Positions 13,001-25,243 of a stretch of DNA of 64,000 nt are shown one piece after another; the first letter of the stretch is position 1; the number at the start of each line of letters is the position of its first letter. Below the pieces are notes generated by a model. It searched no databases. It was given only the letters and a program-made list of their open reading frames with translations, and was not told the origin of the DNA. The DNA comes from Cannabis sativa. Taxonomy: Eukaryota; Streptophyta; Magnoliopsida; Rosales; Cannabaceae. A program made the position numbers and the translations under genes. Location of the stretch: positions 47,057,442-47,121,441 of the forward strand of contig NC_083602.1 of NCBI RefSeq assembly GCF_029168945.1, given 5' to 3'.

Positions 13001-14454
13001 TACTCCAAATAAGAGCTAGACCCGAATTGGGAGCCGGACAAGGATCCCAACCCAAACTTGGACTCAGGACCCGAACCCGAACCTGAACTTAGACCCAAAC
13101 ATGGAACCAGACTAGGGACACAGAACCAGGCTCGGGACCTAGAACCGTAGCCCCGTCTCGATCGCGAACCCAAACTCAGAAATGGGACGTGGGACCTAAA
13201 ACAGAACCAGATCGAGACCCGTGACAGTGATCTAGATCATGACTCAGGATTCGGGTAATGGGGCCTGGAACAAAACGGAGACCCGGACCTGGACCTAAAT
13301 TTTGGACCCGATCCCAAACATACACTTGGACATAGATAGGGATCCAAATACGAACCTGGGCCTAGCTCTGGACCGAGATCCTGACCCAAGCCCAAACTTG
13401 GACCCGCACTGGGGACCCGAACTGGGAACTGGACCAGAACCTAGACACAGATCGGGGTCTAGACCTGGACACAAACATGGACACCGACTCGGACCCGAAC
13501 TAAAACCCACACCTAGAATCAGACCCAAAACTAGACTCGGACCCAGACCCAAACTCAAACCCAGACATGGATCAGAACCAAGGACTTAAACCAAGAATTG
13601 AATCAAAACTCCGATCGGTCTTGGAACTTGGGACTTGGACCGAACCTAGACCAAGACCAAGGAGGCGAACCCACACCCGGAGCCTGATCTAGACCTAGAC
13701 TGAAATCCGGACCCGAACCCAAACTCAGACCAGGACTCGAACTCCGACCCGAACTAAAACCCAAACTCAAACTCAGAATTGTAAATGGAACTAGAACCGA
13801 ACTAGGACTAGGACCAGGACCAGGACCTAAACCCAAACCCGAACCTAGATCAAAACCCAGACAGAGACATAAACCAGAACTGAGACTAGGACTCGAACCC
13901 GAACCTAGACCGAGACTAAAACCAACACAATAACCGGGACCTGGAGTCAGAATCAGGATAGGGACCTGGGAAACAGAACTAGCACTGAGACCTAGGACCC
14001 GACCTAGACGGAAACTTGAACCTAGGACCCAGCTCGTGACCCGGCACCAGAAATTGAACTAGATTGGGACCCGAGATTTGGATCCGGATCTAGAGCCAGG
14101 GCTTGGACAAAACTCGTAGTCGGTGTCTGGATTTGGGACCCAGCCCAAGACCCGAACCCTTACAACGACCCGAACCCACAGCAAGACCTTAACCCAGTCC
14201 CAAACCCAAAAGTGGACCCGAACCCGTACCCTTTGACCGAAAATTAGAACCAAAATCGGAAGTTGATCGGCACTGGAACTAGGACTTGGACTTGGAACCA
14301 AACCCGGATCGCAACCAAAACCTGGACTCGGGACCCGAACCCGAACCTGAATTCAGACCCAAACATGGAACAAGAATAGGGACACAAAACCAGGGTCGGG
14401 ACCGAGAACCGCACCCCAGTCTCGATTCCGAACCCAAACTCAAAAATGGGAGTT

Positions 14455-16152
14455 TGTGGGGTTTTATGCCCTAAATAAAACTCATTTCAATATAATTAGA
14501 TTTACTTATTAATATAGATCAGAAATAACATTTAATGTTGCATTGTTTACATGATTATATGTACATAATATATAAATTCATCTCAAACCCTTTTCCCATA
14601 CTTGATCTTGTTTAATGTGCTGTCAACACATTGGAAAGTAAACATGACTATGTGAATAAAGATTCCTAGATTTATCAGACATAGGGTTTTACTGATATGA
14701 TAATATACAACAGAGTTTACTTGCATTTGGAGAAATGTTATGTTCTTTCCAGAGCATTGGTTAAAGTAAAGCTCAGGTTGGATGCATGGAGTACACATCG
14801 GAAGGGACCGATATTGAACTTTGATTTAGATTTATTAAACTTACCGTAATATCTATTCAAGTCAATATCGCCTAGTTGATCCTAGATCAAATGATCTTAA
14901 TCCTGTTATGTTTAGGCTCAATCTCAAGAGGCTATTCGTGTTCTTTGATTTGTTAGTTAAGCCTACTTTTAGGTCAGGGTGATACGTACATTTTGGCGAA
15001 TAGTAGGCAAAGGATGATCTCCTTCGAGCTTGACCAAACGAAAATAAATGGTGGAGATCTCATTTCACATAAGCTGAAATATTATTTATACGGGGTTAAG
15101 TGTTTTAAGGATTAAATACATTGTAGGGTGTAACGGTAATCTAATCCCTTTACAGTGTAGATCATTCATACAGAGGATCATTGATCAAATTAGGATTATA
15201 ACAATGGATAACTAATGATGTGTCTATATGGTGGAACACATACAGCATTCTATATACTGAGAGTGCAATTCTAAGTTCTATGCGTGGATTCAACGAAGAA
15301 TTAATAAGTCAGTGAATTTAGGTTATAAATTCTTGATCTGCTTATTGGAAGCTCGGTTATATAGACCCATGGTCCCCCCACTAGTTGAGACAATATTACT
15401 TGTAAGACTCATGTAATTGGTTTTGATTAATCAATTATAATTCTCAATTTAGACTATGTCTATTTGTGAATTTTTCACTGAGGGCGAAATTGTAAAGAAA
15501 GAGTTTTTAGGGGCATATTTGTTAATTATGATACTTTGTATGGTTCAATTAATAAATATGGTAAATGACAATATTATTTAATAATTATTTATAATTATTA
15601 AATAGTTAGAATTGGCATTTAAATGGTTGAATTAGAAAATTTGCGTTTTTGAGAAAATCAGATGTAGAATTGAGAAAACTGTAAAATCCAAGTAAGGCCC
15701 ATTACTCTACATGGCCGACCACTTGGAATGATTTTTCAAACTAATATTTTCATTATTTTAATGCCAAATAATTCAAACCTAACCCTAGTGGAATGCTATA
15801 AATAGATAGTGAAGGGTTCAGGAAATTTACACTAAAATTTCTACTTTTTCATTCAGAAAAACCTGACCCTTCTCTCTCTATACCTAGCCCCCACCTTCTT
15901 CTCTTTCTTCCCTCTTCAATTTCGAAATACTTAGTGATTAGAGTAGTTCCCACACACAGCAAGTGATACCTCAAGAAAGGAATCAAGGCCTAGATATCTG
16001 AACGGAAGGAGTCATATTATTCCGCTGCACCCAATGTAAGGTTTCCTAAACTTTATATGTGTTTATTTCATCGTTTTAGAAAGTTCATATTTAGGGTGTT
16101 AATCAATATACTTGTGAGTAGATCTAAGATCCTGGTAAAATAATTTCCAACA
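14455..16152 (+). repeat. Copia A 5' LTR
   Basis: Begins tgtggggtttta (a mutated TGTTGG) and ends ttccaaca, followed by the spacer ac and the PBS. Its length is 1,698 bp. Compared with the other copies it lacks about 50 bp after tacattttgg (near 14995) and about 140 bp after gatacctca (near 15970). Both gaps look like small deletions. It contains a TATA box at 15797. Confidence 0.85.
15797..15804 (+). promoter_or_regulatory. TATA box of copia A LTR
   Basis: TATAAATA in the context gaatgctataaatagatag. It is conserved at the matching place in every complete copia LTR here (18392 and 26621 on plus; 42453 and 62198 on minus). It is the likely core promoter at the U3/R boundary. Confidence 0.7.
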
Positions 16153-16980
16153 ACTGGCCTCAGAGCCATGGTAATTGATTTGCTAGCAAGAAATTTGGAC
16201 TTTAAAACGATTGTTTGTTGTTTTGGATGGTATCATGTTGTATTGAGTGTTATTTGATGATTGATTGATGTTTGTGAATTTTCGTGAAAAATAATTGAAT
16301 ATCTGTTTCTGGAATTATTTTTATTGGATAGTATGGAAAAAATTAAGCAAGTTACTTTTTTACAGAATTCAATTTCGATTTAATTTGAATTAGTTATGAT
16401 TTTTTGAAGTTTCGGAAAAATTTCAGGATTGAGCAACAAGACACGCGCGCGGAAATCATGCAGATTCCTCCCTGCGCCGTGTCTCCTCGCCCAGATCAAC
16501 AACTTGCACGCGCGGACGGGTATGCACAGCATCCCGTCCGTACAGCTCGCAATTTTTTCGTTTTTCTTCGATTTTTCATGCTTTTTCATGGATTTAACTT
16601 CCGATTTTTTGTGTAGTTCTGTATTTATACATTTACTATTCCTAATTCAATTCTAATTATCATAATTAAATTAATTAATATTTTTTAAATTTAATTCTTG
16701 ATATTAGTGTAATTTGAATTTGAAAATAGTAAATATCTATCTTTTTTGCTTAATTATCTATCTTCTTTTTTTAAATTTGATTATATCTTATCTTATTTTT
16801 AAATTTAAGGTCAGATATTAAATTTTTTAAATTAAATTTTTTTAAAATAATTTGACCTTATTTAAATTTAAAATAAGATAACTATAATCATGTAATTTTA
16901 AATAGATGTAAGATATTTTGCTAACTTTTAAATTTTGTTATTTTATTTATTAAATTACATTTAAAATCTGAAAAAAGATA
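16153..16980 (+). other. Copia A untranslated leader, truncated
   Basis: AT-rich leader downstream of the PBS, homologous to 18856-19610 in element B. It carries an extra GC-rich patch at 16440-16550 (acgcgcgcgg, cgcccagatc, gcgcggacgg) that B lacks or has lost. No coding region is recognised. It stops abruptly at a junction with the interior of another LTR. Confidence 0.7.
16155..16171 (+). other. Copia A primer-binding site
   Basis: tggcctcagagccatgg, two bases after the LTR end. It matches the usual plant initiator-Met tRNA PBS (TGGTATCAGAGC) except for two bases. Confidence 0.75.
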
Positions 16981-18855
16981 TTTACTTATTAATATAGATC
17001 AAAAATAACATTTAATGTTGCATGGTTCACATGATTTATTTCATGATTATATGTACATAATGTATAAATTCATCTGAAACCCTTTTCACATACTTGATCC
17101 TGTTTATTGTGCCGTCAACACATTGGAAAGTAAACATGACTATGTGAATAAAGTTTCCTAGATTTATCAGACACAGGGTTTTACTGATATGATAATCTAC
17201 AACAGAGTTTACTTGCATTTGGAGAAGTGCTATGTTCTTTCCAGAGCATTGGTTAAAGTAAAGCTCATGTTGGATGCATGGAGTATGCATCGGAAGGGAC
17301 CGATATTGAACTTTGACTTAGATTTATTAAACTTACCGTAATATCTATTCAAGTCAATATCGCCTAGTTGATCCTAGATCAAATGATCTTAATCCTGATA
17401 TGCTTAGGCTCAATCTTGAAAGGCTATTCGTGTTCTTTGATTTGTTAGTTAAGCCTACTTTTAGGTCAGGGTGATACGTACATTTTGGGAACACGGTAGT
17501 GCAATTGAGTGGGAGCGCTAGCATAAACATGGAATCTATAGCTTCTATTTGGCGAATAGTAAGCAAAGGATGATCTCCTTCGAGCTTGACCAAACGAAGC
17601 AAAGGATGATCTCCTTCGAGCTTGACCAAACGAACATAAATGGTGGGGTACTCATTTCACATAAGCTGAAATATCATTTATACGGGGTCAAGTGGAATAA
17701 ATACATTGTAGGGTGTAACGGTAATTTAATCCCTTTACAGTGTAGATCTTTCATATAGAGGATCAGTGATCACATTAGGATTATAACAATGGATAACTAA
17801 TGATGTGTCTATATGGTGGAACATATAGAGCATTCTATATACTGAGAGTGCAATTCTAAGTTCTATGCGTGGATTCAATGAAGAATTAATAAGTTAGTGA
17901 ATTTTAGTGCTAAATTCTTGATCTACTTATTGGAAGCTCGGTTATATAGACCCATGGTCCCTGCACTAGTTGAGATAATATTGCTTGTAAGACTCATATC
18001 ATTGGTTTTGATTAATCAATTATAATTCTCAAATTAGACTATGTCTATTTGTGAATTTTTCACTAAGTAAGGGCGAAATTGTAAAGAAAGAGTTTTAGGG
18101 GCATATTTGTTAATTATGATACTTTGTATGGTTCAATTAATAAATATGATAAATGACAATATTATTTAATAATTATTTATAGTTATTAAATAATTAGAAT
18201 TGGCATTTAAATAGTTGAATTAGAAAATTGGCGTTTTTGAGAAAATCAGATGCAGAAAAGATAAAACTGCAAAATTGCAAAAAGTGAGGCCCAAATCCAC
18301 TAAGCATGGCCAGCCACTTTTTTAGGCAATTTAAACTGATATTTTCATTATTTTAATGCCAAATAATTCAAACCTAACCCTTGTGGAATGCTATAAATAG
18401 ATAGTGAAGGCTTCAGGAAAATTACACTTAAATTTCTACACTTCTGATTCAGAAAAAACTGAGCCTTATCTCTCCCTATCTTTGGCTGACCCTTCTCTTT
18501 CTCCTTCCCTCTTCAATTTCGAAAATCTTAGTGTGAGAGTAGTGTCCACACACAGCAAATGATACCTCAATCATAGTGAGGAAGATCGTGAAGAAAGACT
18601 TTCAGCAAGAAGGAGTTTCAGCATCAAAGATTCAGAGAAAGAGATCCAGGTTCAGATATTGATAATGCTCTACTACAGAAAGGAATCAAGGGCTAGATAT
18701 CTGAACGGAAGGAGTCATTATGTTCCGCTGCACCCAATGTAAGGTTTCCTAAACTTTATATGTGTTTATTTCATCGTTTTAGAAAGTTCATATTTAGGGT
18801 GTTAATCAACATACTTGTGAGTAGATCTAAGATCCTGGTAAAATAATTTCCAACA
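16981..18855 (+). repeat. Copia B 5' LTR, left end missing
   Basis: Starts inside the LTR at tttacttattaatatag, the counterpart of position 14501 in LTR 1, and ends ttccaaca. It contains a perfect 36-bp tandem duplication at 17562-17633 and a TATA box at 18392-18399. Confidence 0.85.
17562..17633 (+). repeat. 36-bp tandem duplication inside the copia B 5' LTR
   Basis: The segment beginning agcaaaggatgatctcc is present twice in direct tandem (17562-17597 and 17598-17633), without mismatch. The B 3' LTR and A LTRs have one copy, so this duplication arose after B inserted. Confidence 0.9.
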
Positions 18856-18857
18856 AC

Positions 18858-18874
18858 TGGCCTCAGAGCCATGG
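18858..18874 (+). other. Copia B primer-binding site
   Basis: tggcctcagagccatgg, two bases after the LTR end, identical to the site of element A. Confidence 0.75.
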
Positions 18875-21800
18875 TATTTGATTTACTTGCAAGAAATTTG
18901 GACTTTAAAACGATTGTTTGTTTGTTTTTGGATGGTATCATGTTGTATTGAGTGTTATTTGATGATTGATTGATGTTTGTGAATTTTCTTGAAAAATAAT
19001 TGCGATTCTATTTCTGGAATTATTTTTATTGGATAGTATGGAAAAAATTAAGCAAATTACTTTTTTACAGAACTCAATTTCGATTTAATTTGAATTAGTT
19101 ATGATTTTTTGAAGATTCGAAAAAATCGGAGCTGTGCTGAAATTTTCCTTCGATCGCGAAAACTGTCCGTACAGCTCAGAATTTTTTCGTTTTTCTTCGA
19201 TTTTTCATGCTTTTTCATGGAATTAACTTCCGATTTTTTGTGTAGTTCTATATTTATACTATTACTATTCCTAATTCAATTCTAATTATCATTATGAATT
19301 AATTTAATATTTTTTAAATTTAATTCAAGATATTAATGTAATTTGAATTTAAATTAGTTAGTATCTATCTTTTTTGCTTAATTATCTATCTTATTTTTAA
19401 AGTTGATTATATCTTATCTTATTTTTAAATTTAAGGTCAGATTTTAAATTTTTTAAATTAAATCTTTTTTTTTAAATAATTTGACCTTATTTAAATTTAA
19501 AATAAGATAACTATAATCATGTAATTTTAAATAGATATAAGATATTTTGCTAACTTTTAAATTTTGTTATTTTATTTATTTAAATTACATTTAAAATCTG
19601 AAAAAGATATTCACTTATCTTTTTTAATTTTTTATTTAATTTTTATTTATAAAATAACATTTAAATTTTAAAAGTAGTTAGCAAATTTTGAAATAATATT
19701 TAGGTTGGTTGAAACCTAATTTTTCAAAATTGTAGGTTTAATTTTAAATTTAAATTTTAATTTAATTTCGATTTTTTTTATTTAAATTTTTTTTTGTTTC
19801 AATTTTTTTTTAAATTTTCGAATTTTTTTTTAATTTAATTATTTTATTTCGAAATTAATTATTTAATTTAAAATTAAATAAATCCTACATCAAACTATCC
19901 AGCTAACCTTGTTGCAGGGGTATGCATTTTAGCTTGTTTGTAAGTTTTCAAAACCTATTATTACTTGATTGCAAATAGCCATGGTTACTTTTTGCCAGAT
20001 CTAATGATCTGATGGCTCCCTTGGTCAAGTTAATAATTTGTAACAGGTATATTTACAATCTTCTTTCATCTGTGTATGACCTAGCAACATGATAGGACCC
20101 ATCCAAAGTGTGCCTGTGTGAGCCTATGTGTTTAATTTTATTATAGATGCATATAGGTTGTTGTTGCTAAAATAAATTATCATAGTTCTTGATAGAATTT
20201 ATTTAGGCCCATTTAGTTTTTGGGCCTATTCAATTAATAACAGTTGTTCTTATTAAGGTTAAATTCCTCTCTTTTGGGCCTTGTGTGAGAGTTGGGAGCC
20301 GTAGTAGTGGGTACGACATACTGAACCCAACACCCCCTCACATGAACTACCCCAATTGTGAAGGCCCATTTGCCTGATTTGAATAACTGTACTAGGTTAA
20401 TTAAACTAGTTTAACCTAATAAAATTGATTAGCAACATAATTAATTTCATTTATTTTGAAATTAATTTAAGAAAATTATAGTTTAAAGAATTTTTTATTC
20501 TAAGCTAAACTATATGTATTTTCTTGTATTTAATTAAATATAGAATTATAATCATCTAGATTCTTTCTGGAGCTTAATTTAAATTTTTCATTAAATATTC
20601 CTATTTAAGTTGATATTTAGTTATCTTCAACTAACCAACTTAAATCTGAATATCTTTTGGATTTAAAATTTCAAAATTAAGTTGAGGAATTTTAGGCATT
20701 GGTTATTAAGATTCTTTAGATATTTTTTAAGTTAATATCTTTTCGAATATTAACTTAAAATGGAATATTTTAGATATTTTTTAGGTTAATATCTTTTCGA
20801 ATATTAACTAAAAATGAAATATTTTTGAATTAAGTGGTTACAACTTAATTTCTGATATTTAATTAAATTTAAATTTGAAAAATATTTAGTTTCTAGATTT
20901 TTTCTAATACAATCTAAATTAGATATTTTTTCAAATTTTGTGGAAAAGATACTTAGTCAAATAAGATATTTTCTAGATAGTTATTTCTAGACTACTTATT
21001 ATTTCTAATATTAAATATGAAAATATTATACATTGTGAAATTAATTATTTAAATAATTAATTTTGGTACAATTTATTTTAAGTATATTTTTTCCTAGTAT
21101 TAAACTAGAGATTAATAATTAAGCCTTCTCTACACTTAATTATTTATTTCTTGAATTTAATACATTTAATTAATTTGAAAAAATTAAATATCTAAGTTGA
21201 TTTTCATCATGATACTTAAATATTTCTTTTTCATGACACTTAATTAAATAGAAAATTATTTTTAGTTGAAATTTATTTTTTCAACTAAATTTAAATAATT
21301 TTCAAAATATATTTTTTCTTTATTTTATTAATCAAATTTCGAAATTGCATTTCTTAATTGCTGGAATTTCGAATTTTATTTGAAAAATAGATTAAGTTGT
21401 AAATTAATTATTTATTTTAATTAATTCTTGGATCAACTTAAATCAATGATTTTTTCATTTATTGATTAATTTAAAATAAATTGAATTAAAGTATATTATT
21501 AGAAATTGAATTAATTAGTCAAAGGAAAATCTAGATAGATGATATTTTTGCTTGAAGTATTTTTCTAGTGTATTTAATTAAATAGAAAATTAATATTTAA
21601 GTTGATTTTCATCATCATACTTAAATATTTGAAATTTTTCTTATATATTTAATTAAATAGGAAAATTATATTTTTTGTTGTAAATTAATTTTATTAATTA
21701 ATTTTGGGCCAACATTAAATTAGAATAATTTTTCCAGGATTAATTTTTTATTTTAACATGCATTTTCGAAAATTGTATTCTTAAATACTTTAATTTTTCG

Positions 21801-22060
21801 AAATGCAATATATATTTATAGAAAATTAAATTTGAGTTGTAAATTAATTTATATTAATTTTGTAACAACTTAAATTGAATATTTTTCTAAATATTTATTA
21901 GAAATTATTACTAAGATGGAAGAAGTACATGTTATTTTCATATCCATCTAAGTAAAATTTATAAATATTAAATTAAAATTTATTTTTAGAATTTTTCATT
22001 CTAAATTGGAAATTTTAAATAAATATATATTTAAAATAAATAGATTAAATAAAGAGAATC
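18875..22060 (+). other. Copia B long AT-rich leader
   Basis: About 3.2 kb dominated by A and T, with many short direct and inverted repeats and no open frame of note. There is a block of moderate complexity at 19900-20400 (for example the segment around aagtgtgcctgtgtgagcc). Gag would be expected in or after this interval, but I cannot recognise it. Confidence 0.6.
20715..20822 (+). repeat. 54-bp tandem duplication with hairpin potential
   Basis: Two units (20715-20768 and 20769-20822) differ at a few sites. Each contains gttaatat and atattaac around a cttttcga loop, an 8-bp-stem inverted repeat. Confidence 0.75.
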
Positions 22061-23344
22061 AAAGAAAATACAGCTCACTTTAAATAATGAGCTTGATTAT
22101 TATTAAGATATTCGATCTCCATTGTTGGTCTAACAAAAGTTAAATGTTTTCAATATAACCTCGAGACGCTAGACTTCGTCCCCCTATGGATGGTTATTCG
22201 TTGAACGCATTTAACATCGTAAGATTTCATTTGATAAGTGTTTTGTGAGTTTTCGTCTCTATTTAGACTCTCCCCTACGGTGACTACTTAGAGATAAACT
22301 CATAAAACATGAAACAATGGTGGAAGCTCATAAAATGAGAATAACCTTGACTCTCGCCTACCGGGAAAACGTTGGATTCTTATTTTGATCGAATAAAAGG
22401 TTGCTAGAATGGTTTCTATTTTAGATGAGCTGACAACTCTATTCAATAAATGATGCTTTGACTCTCGCCTACCGGGACACTGTATCAGTTTGTTGAAAAT
22501 CTTGGAAATTATTTAGGATTGTATGTTTTAGTATTTTCACTAGTCATTCCTACTTGCTATATGTTTATAATTTCTGAATTGTGTATGAATTTATATTGAA
22601 CCATGTTATTTTCTGTTATTAAGTTGTAGTTTAATTTCGAATCTTCATTGTTGGTCTAACATGTTTGTTTTTCTAATGAGATAAATCCCTAATGGATTTT
22701 CACCATTAGACATACATAATAGTGTAAGATCTCGAAAGATAAATATTGTATATGCAACATCTAGCTGTTCATCAATTGATGACACCTTAGACTAGTATTT
22801 TTACAATATGAAACAAGAAGATTACATAAATAAGATTACTTTGTCTTTCGCTAATCGAAGCATCGTTGGATTCTTATTTATAAACGAAACTATCCTAATT
22901 CCTCTTAGCTTATTCATTTCGAATTAGCTTCAAAACATATCATTGGATGAATGGTCTATAAATCATTTCATGTCATTCTATATTTTCTCTTAAGAAATTA
23001 AATGACGCATATGATTATAATCCCGAAATTCTATTCCCAATTGATATAAATCCTCAATCTTAGAAATCTCCTACTTGTATGGGCAAATCTGACTTAGAGT
23101 TTGTATTAGTAGTGGTAATCCAAGATAGAATTACTCATTTTATTTAGAATCCAAATAGAAATTTTCTTATATTTCTAATTCCAAAATACAATACAGTTAA
23201 ACCTTCACAAGGGTTTAATATCCATCTTCTATTAATGGATTCAAACTATATGGAATATGAGTTAGGTATTCTGTGACCAGGATCCACTTGCAGTATTCTA
23301 AGAACTCTTTGATGTAACTATACCTAAGTCATCAAAACGACACA
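22061..23344 (+). other. Copia B internal region with no recognised domain
   Basis: Stops occur in all frames. The phrase gactctcgcctaccggga occurs at about 22351 and 22453, and a related form (gctaatcgaagcatcg) near 22850. Each lies beside similar text such as gttggattcttattt. This is a degenerate local repeat. The region lies where gag and protease of a copia element would be, but no motif survives. The 3' part (from about 22730) is repeated after 27084 as part of element A. Confidence 0.5.
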
Positions 23345-25230
23345 ACCACATTTTTTTTAATCTATGGCATTTGTATCTTGTTCATAGTGGATTTGACAAG
23401 ATCAATCTCTGCAATGAGTTAATATGCCTATATCCACTAAAAGTAGTTCATCTCATTCGAAGATGGATGTACATTCAGGGGTGGATATGAGTTTTTTGTT
23501 GTATTCTTAAAATGATAACTCTAGATTATACCTTTTAGCAAAGAAAATTGAAATGTTTGAAAAATTTCATTAATTTCTAGCAATGGTTAAAACCATTAAG
23601 GTAAGTGGTTAAAGATCTTGCGAACTGATAGGGGTGGAGAAATAGTTAGTAGATATGCAGTTCAAAGATCATTAAATTGATTTTTGAATTATATCCAAAC
23701 TTACCTCCCCAGAAATTTTGAGTTGCATGTTGATGATTAGTTACTAGTCGTTGCCTAAATCCTTCTATGGTAATACAATTTCAGAATGATGTAATGGTTG
23801 GCTACTTAATGTAAATCATTACTAGATTCATGGATGACCTAATCAAAATCTTAAGAAAAGCTAGAACTGTTAACCATGGTTTGTTAGCTATTCTAAGTGA
23901 TTAGGGGTGGACCATCCCATAGTCAATAGATAAGAACGTGTTTGTTCAAACAAATACTACTTTTCTAAGAAAATAACTAAGTCTGAAAACAAGTAGAAAA
24001 TAAAGGAGATATTTAATTCTTGATTCCAAAAGTGTTCTATCATCTTATTTGACATATGATGATCCCACTGCCTCTGTTGTCTTGTCACAACCAAAGAGGT
24101 TAATACCATTTAGTTTTCTTCGACATAATTCACAGTACCTTGTCGTAGTGGGAGAGTTTCTAGGAACTCACCTTCTTATGACATGGGAGACACTAGTGAT
24201 TAAAATCCATTGTGAGTTTAAACAAGTAATGGATTGTCAAGATAAGAAACTAAGAAGAAAGCCAATAGAACTATGGTTTAATCCATTCACATGGAGTAAC
24301 CTAAAGTTTTCTATTACAAGGACATAAAAGGAAATTTTCGTTTATAAGTCTATTCAATGGACTTAACAAACTTCCTGTTCCTAGTATTATAGGTTTGAGT
24401 TTATCTAAACCTATGGCTTGTGGTATACCTGGTAATTACTTACTCTAATGCAAGCAACTTACTTTAGTAAGATGCTGAAGCACTTTCTTTCTAATGGCAA
24501 TCTATAGAAGCTTCACAACTTCTTAGGCATAGATTTTATTTATCTAAGGAAAAGTCTCAACTATTCCAGAAAAGATAAAGCCATGAAAGCCATTTCTTAT
24601 ATCAACAGTGAGAGGTCTTAGATATGCTTTTGTATGCCTTAGACCAGACACCTGCTGTTGAGTGGGAGTAATGAGTAGGTATCAAATTAATCTAGGAGAA
24701 GAACATTGGAAGACAATCAAGTAAATCTTAAGATTAAGAAGAGGAACTATATGTTAGTCTATAAGGGTGTGTTTAAAACTCTTAAACTACACCACATCAG
24801 ATTTCGAAATTTGCCTTTGTGCTAGAAAATCTTTCTGATAAGATGGTGGTTACTCTTGGGGTGGAAGTCTCTAGGTCTACCAGAAAGGGACTGAATGTTA
24901 AAGCTGCAGGAAAGGTACTTATTCAGTCTAAGGAAAGTTCTATACATCTTTGGCACCATTCCAAATTGCCTTAAACTACTAGTGTTAATTTCCTGATTAA
25001 GCAAAAGTAGTTACCAAAGGTATAGGATCCAATATCCCAAGAGAGTAGACATATAGAGAGGAATTTCACATTATCAATAATTTTGTGATTAAGGAACAGT
25101 AATGGTGGAGAAAAGGTTGTGGATAATTCAACCTTTCAGATCCTATTACGAGGAGTTTACTACTACTACACTTGATTTGTATATCGAGGTGTTGAGATTA
25201 TTTGAAACGCACTTTTTGTTTTATATTAGT
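23345..25230 (+). pseudogene. Copia B pol remnant (GAG-pre-integrase, integrase, RT, RNase H)
   Basis: Decayed copia pol, readable only piecewise. The GAG-pre-integrase signature NLWHLYLVHSGFDKIN (compare LWHxRLGH) begins at 23359. An integrase piece, KILRTDRGGE, begins at 23612, compared with the usual K-x-L-x-[ST]-DRGGE. A 92-codon open stretch (24049-24324) lies where the integrase C-terminal linker should be. The end of the copia reverse transcriptase (RVT_2, PF07727) is seen at 24612-24760 as RYAFVCLRPDTCC then MSRYQINLGEEHWKTIK, matching the familiar Y-A-x-x-x-T-R-P-D, SRY and HW pattern. An RNase H-like tail follows, including RHIERNF near 25046. Stops and shifts separate these pieces. 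The central RT with its YVDD motif is not visible. There is no functional product. The same pieces appear in the same order in element A. Confidence 0.75.
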
Positions 25231-25234
25231 GCAA

Positions 25235-25243
25235 GTGGGAGTT
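25235..25243 (+). other. Copia B polypurine tract
   Basis: Purine run gtgggag, followed by tt, immediately before the TGTTGG of the 3' LTR. The same tract precedes the LTRs at 34818 and, reversed, at 63636. Confidence 0.7.

Larger units (their letters stand above)
1..14454 (+). repeat. Hexanucleotide-derived satellite array, block I
   Basis: Tandem satellite that runs off the left edge of the window. The top strand is A- and C-rich (a sampled line has roughly 35 percent each of A and C, and about 12 percent T). It can be cut by eye into six-base words such as gacccg, aaccca, aactcg and gaccta, with occasional phase slips. The six-base words form a higher-order repeat: a landmark island recurs near 663, 1790, 3397, 4782, 6322, 7862, 9499, 11130, 12768 and 14116, giving spacings of about 1.13, 1.61, 1.39, 1.54, 1.54, 1.64, 1.63, 1.64 and 1.35 kb. 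Short spacings reflect internal deletions. Open frames here code only for alternating dipeptides (Asp/Asn-Pro forward, Gly-Ser or Val-Arg reverse), as expected from a 6-bp period, so I do not call genes. The right end is cut by a copia LTR. Confidence 0.9.

Noticed and set aside
1..14454. Degenerate telomere repeat
   Set aside because: The plant telomere word is seven bases (CCCTAAA). The array has a six-base rhythm and lacks tandem CCCTAAA.
78..14474. Dozens of open frames encoding Gly-Ser-Leu, Val-Arg or Asp-Pro repeat proteins in the satellite
   Set aside because: They occur in all six frames, have two-residue periodicity dictated by the 6-bp repeat, and shift or break between units. No conserved start or length.
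16404..16656. GC-rich open frames in the copia leader
   Set aside because: Overlapping frames on both strands in untranslated leader. No motif, and absent from element B.
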